A program made the position numbers and the translations under genes. A stretch of 54,252 nt of DNA from Acidimicrobiaceae bacterium (GTDB lineage Bacteria > Actinomycetota > Acidimicrobiia > Acidimicrobiales > Ilumatobacteraceae): the NCBI GenBank assembly GCA_002698945.1, contig NZZV01000129.1, forward strand, positions 1 through 54,252, written 5' to 3'. This document shows, piece after piece, positions 52,410 through 54,252 of the stretch; the stretch's first letter is position 1, and each line of letters opens with the position of its first letter. A model generated the notes under the pieces. The model made no database searches. It was given only the letters and a program-made list of their open reading frames with translations, and was not told where the DNA came from.

Positions 52410-52901
52410 GTGCACATCTTGCTCGCCACCGACGCCAACTGGATCGTCGACGAGGTCACGGCCGCGCTCGGCGGTCCCGACACGAAGTTCACCGTCGTCC
52501 GCAGCGGCCAGCTGGTCGCCGAGGTCGCCGGCGAGCGCGAACCCGACCTGGTCATCACCGACTTGCAGGTCGGCACGATGGGCGGCTTCGCGATCACGCT
52601 GGCACTCCGCAATGACGAGTCGGCCGGCGCACTCCCGCACCTACCGGTCGTCATGCTGCTCGACCGCGACGCGGACGTGTACATCGCCCAGCGCTCCGAC
52701 GCCGAGGCTTGGGTCATCAAGCCGCTCGACGCCCTGCGCCTGCGCCGGGCGATGAACGCCGCGCTGGCCGGCGAGACGTACCACGAGGGTGTCCCCCTCC
52801 CGCCGGTACCCGCGGTCGTGGAGAACGCCGACGCCGACGAGGCCGACACGGACGAAGAAGATCCGGCAACCGCCGAGGAAGAAACCGCCAACGCGGGATA
52901 G
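52410..52901 (+). CDS. Receiver-domain (CheY-like) protein
   Basis: A 163-residue response-regulator receiver domain with a short acidic tail and no output domain. The acidic pocket residue is in LLATDANWIV, the phospho-acceptor is in PDLVITDLQVGTMGG, and the conserved lysine is in AWVIKPLDALRLRRAM. The Asp/Glu-rich C-terminus (DADEADTDEEDPATAEEE) is unusual. The start is placed at GTG 52410 because TAACGT (52397-52402) lies 7 bases before it; GTG 52404 would add two residues. The track's 52275 start runs into repeat IR5. The cognate kinase is not visible. Confidence 0.85.
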   Translation: MHILLATDANWIVDEVTAALGGPDTKFTVVRSGQLVAEVAGEREPDLVITDLQVGTMGGFAITLALRNDESAGALPHLPVVMLLDRDADVYIAQRSDAEAWVIKPLDALRLRRAMNAALAGETYHEGVPLPPVPAVVENADADEADTDEEDPATAEEETANAG

Positions 52902-52916
52902 GATCGTCCACCGCCA

Positions 52917-52994
52917 CGGGGTGTGGCGCAGCTTGGTTAGCGCGCGTCGTTCGGGACGACGAGGCCGGAGGTTCAAATCCTCTCACCCCGACCA
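52917..52994 (+). tRNA. tRNA-Pro (anticodon CGG)
   Basis: A 78-base cloverleaf with encoded CCA. Acceptor CGGGGTG/CACCCCG, discriminator A, anticodon stem CGTCG/CGACG around loop TTCGGGA gives anticodon CGG (52952-52954), which is proline. The T-arm GGAGGTTCAAATCCTC has the usual GTTCAAAT loop. It starts 16 bases after the receiver gene. Confidence 0.96.
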
Positions 52995-53004
52995 GACACT
53001 GACG

Positions 53005-53030
53005 AAGGCCGGTCCGCGAGGACCGGCCTT
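53005..53030 (+). terminator. Terminator after tRNA-Pro
   Basis: A perfect 11-bp stem AAGGCCGGTCC / GGACCGGCCTT with GCGA loop, followed by GGTCGTTCTC. It starts 11 bases after the tRNA 3' end. Confidence 0.8.
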
Positions 53031-53045
53031 GGTCGTTCTCTCGTC

Positions 53046-53088
53046 CATGTCGCGCTGAGTTCGACAAGACGGAACTGAGCGCGACATG
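53046..53088. repeat. Inverted repeat IR6 (17-bp arms, one mismatch)
   Basis: CATGTCGCGCTGAGTTC (53046-53062) pairs with GAACTGAGCGCGACATG (53072-53088) except for one central G/G-type mismatch; the spacer is 9 bases. It lies between the tRNA-Pro terminator and the ACR3 promoter. It lacks the GNNGTCNG core of IR1, IR3, IR4 and IR5 and may be a terminator or an unrelated element. Confidence 0.85.
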
Positions 53089-53103
53089 AACGGACGGGTC
53101 GTA

Positions 53104-53156
53104 TTGACCAGGGTCGAAGCGTTCGGGTAACGTATCGACCTGCATCGAAGCGATGC
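53104..53156 (+). promoter_or_regulatory. Promoter and operator-like dyad of the arsenite exporter gene
   Basis: A -35 TTGACC (53104-53109) and -10 TAACGT (53128-53133) are separated by 18 bases. Just downstream, GCATCG-AAG-CGATGC (53142-53156) is a perfect dyad where a repressor could block transcription. ArsR-family control would fit the gene function, but no ArsR gene is present in the window. Confidence 0.6.
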
Positions 53157-53192
53157 TCCCGCCCGCGACGTGCTCCCGTCGAGGCCACCGAG

Positions 53193-54252
53193 ATGACCGA
53201 CACCCACGTCACATCCCCTCCCGACGTCCCGGCTCGGCTCTCGACGCTCGATCGGTTCTTGCCGGTGTGGATCGGGGTGGCGATGATCACGGGGATCGTG
53301 CTCGGTGGGGCGATCCCAGACCTCGACGACACCCTCGACGCGATCAAGATCGACACGGTCTCGCTCCCGATCGCGATCGGTCTGCTGGCGATGATGTATC
53401 CGGTGCTGGCCAAGGTGCGGTACACCCGGATCGGGGAATCGCTCGACCGGCAGTCGCTCGTGATGTCACTGGTACTCAACTGGCTGATCGGGCCGGCGCT
53501 GATGTTCGCTCTGGCGTGGCTGCTCTTGCCCGATCTCCCCGAGTACCGGACCGGGCTCATCATCGTCGGGCTCGCCCGCTGCATCGCGATGGTCCTGATC
53601 TGGAACGACCTCGCGTGCGGCAGTCGCGAGCTCGCCGCCGTGCTGGTCGCGATCAACTCGCTGTTCCAGATCGTCGCCTACTCGCTCCTCGGCTACCTGT
53701 ATCTCGAGCTGCTCCCGGGCTGGCTCGGACTCGACAGCGACGGCATCGACGTGACGGTCTGGGAGATCGCCAAGTCGGTGCTGATCTTCCTCGGCATCCC
53801 GTTGCTCGCCGGATTCCTGACCCGCACCATCGGCGAGCGGGTCAAGGGTGTCGAGTGGTACGAGGAACGGTTCCTGCCACGCATCGGCCCGGTCGCCCTG
53901 TACGGGCTGCTGTTCACGATCGTGATCCTGTTCGCGCTCCAGGGCGAGCAGATCACCGACCGGCCCTGGGACGTCGCCCGGATCGCCATCCCGCTGCTCG
54001 TCTACTTCGCGTTGATGTGGTTCGGTTCGTTCGCTGCCGGCTTGAAGATGGGCATGCCGTACGAGCGCAACACGTCGATCGCGTTCACGGCTGCCGGCAA
54101 CAACTTCGAACTCGCGATCGCCGTGTCGATCGGCGTGTTCGGGGTCACCTCGGGCCAGGCGCTGGCCGGTGTCGTCGGCCCGCTGATCGAGGTGCCGGTC
54201 CTGGTGGCACTGGTGTATGTCTCCCTCGCGCTGCGGCGCTTCTTTCCTGCCC
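53193..54252 (+). CDS. acr3: ACR3-family arsenite efflux permease (3' end beyond the window)
   Basis: The reading frame from ATG 53193 is open to the window end (353 codons) and is missing from the track. It starts MTDTHVTSPPDVPARLSTLD, then RFLPVWIGVAMITGIVLGGA. The ACR3 signatures CIAMVLIWNDLACGSRELAA and FTAAGNNFELAIAVSIGVFG are clear, the cysteine within the first being the residue needed for arsenite transport. Ten or so membrane segments are visible. The family exports As(III) through the cytoplasmic membrane. Downstream partners such as arsC or arsR may lie outside the window. Confidence 0.92.
   Translation, partial: MTDTHVTSPPDVPARLSTLDRFLPVWIGVAMITGIVLGGAIPDLDDTLDAIKIDTVSLPIAIGLLAMMYPVLAKVRYTRIGESLDRQSLVMSLVLNWLIGPALMFALAWLLLPDLPEYRTGLIIVGLARCIAMVLIWNDLACGSRELAAVLVAINSLFQIVAYSLLGYLYLELLPGWLGLDSDGIDVTVWEIAKSVLIFLGIPLLAGFLTRTIGERVKGVEWYEERFLPRIGPVALYGLLFTIVILFALQGEQITDRPWDVARIAIPLLVYFALMWFGSFAAGLKMGMPYERNTSIAFTAAGNNFELAIAVSIGVFGVTSGQALAGVVGPLIEVPVLVALVYVSLALRRFFPA

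Overview
The window is GC-rich bacterial chromosome that looks like Actinomycetota, probably a deep-branching group such as Acidimicrobiia (Ilumatobacter-like). Evidence for the phylum is a mycothiol glycosyltransferase (MshA), a SigR/RsrA-type redox sigma/anti-sigma pair, an RsiG-type c-di-GMP anti-sigma factor, Rex upstream of hemA, a tandem ArsA-like ATPase pair, and many genes with a TAnnnT -10 box 6-9 bases before the start codon (leaderless transcripts). The family-level guess is inference. No phage, IS element or CRISPR array was found.

Region 1 (1-8640): a divergent LysR-type regulator (cut by the window edge) and a form I aerobic carbon monoxide dehydrogenase operon: coxM-coxS-coxL, an XdhC/CoxF-like maturation protein fused to a YHS metal domain, a MocA-like nucleotidyltransferase, coxD, an unannotated 57-aa ORF, coxG and coxE. 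It ends at a strong hairpin. Region 2 (8640-9213) is gene-poor and holds an alpha/beta-hydrolase remnant.

Region 3 (9214-24930): two methyltransferases, an iron-siderophore-type binding lipoprotein, a beta-CASP metallo-beta-lactamase, a lipoprotein hydrolase, a membrane/spermidine-synthase-like fusion, MarR, SigR/RsrA, tilS, a phosphatase-like protein lacking its cysteine, an M23 peptidase, and a coupled epimerase/acyltransferase-like/hydrolase/FAD-oxidoreductase operon.

Region 4 (24979-41760) is mostly minus strand: hemL-hemB, a plus-strand membrane protein and a secreted beta-propeller interrupting the haem genes, hemD-hemC-hemA-rex (with a Rex operator), an acyl-CoA ligase, a DUF62 SAM hydrolase-type gene, proC, a YbjN protein, mshA, an XRE regulator, rsiG and moaD. 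From memory, much of this resembles the mshA-proC-galE2-hem neighbourhood of mycobacteria.

Region 5 (41828-54252): a membrane protein, two FKBP proteins (the second fused to a cyclophilin), dut, selA-selB, an NfeD-type protein, two ArsA-like ATPases, a receiver-domain protein, tRNA-Pro(CGG) and an ACR3 arsenite exporter cut by the window end.

The most unusual signal is a set of long perfect or near-perfect inverted repeats (21-30 bp arms, 27-32 nt spacers) placed at or next to stop codons (IR at 19691, 46865, 48668, 52270, plus a single-arm copy at 40596). Four share a core resembling GNNGTCNGNNNNC. Two copies differ by compensatory substitutions that keep the arms perfectly complementary. 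Other hairpin words occur at 24021 and 53046.
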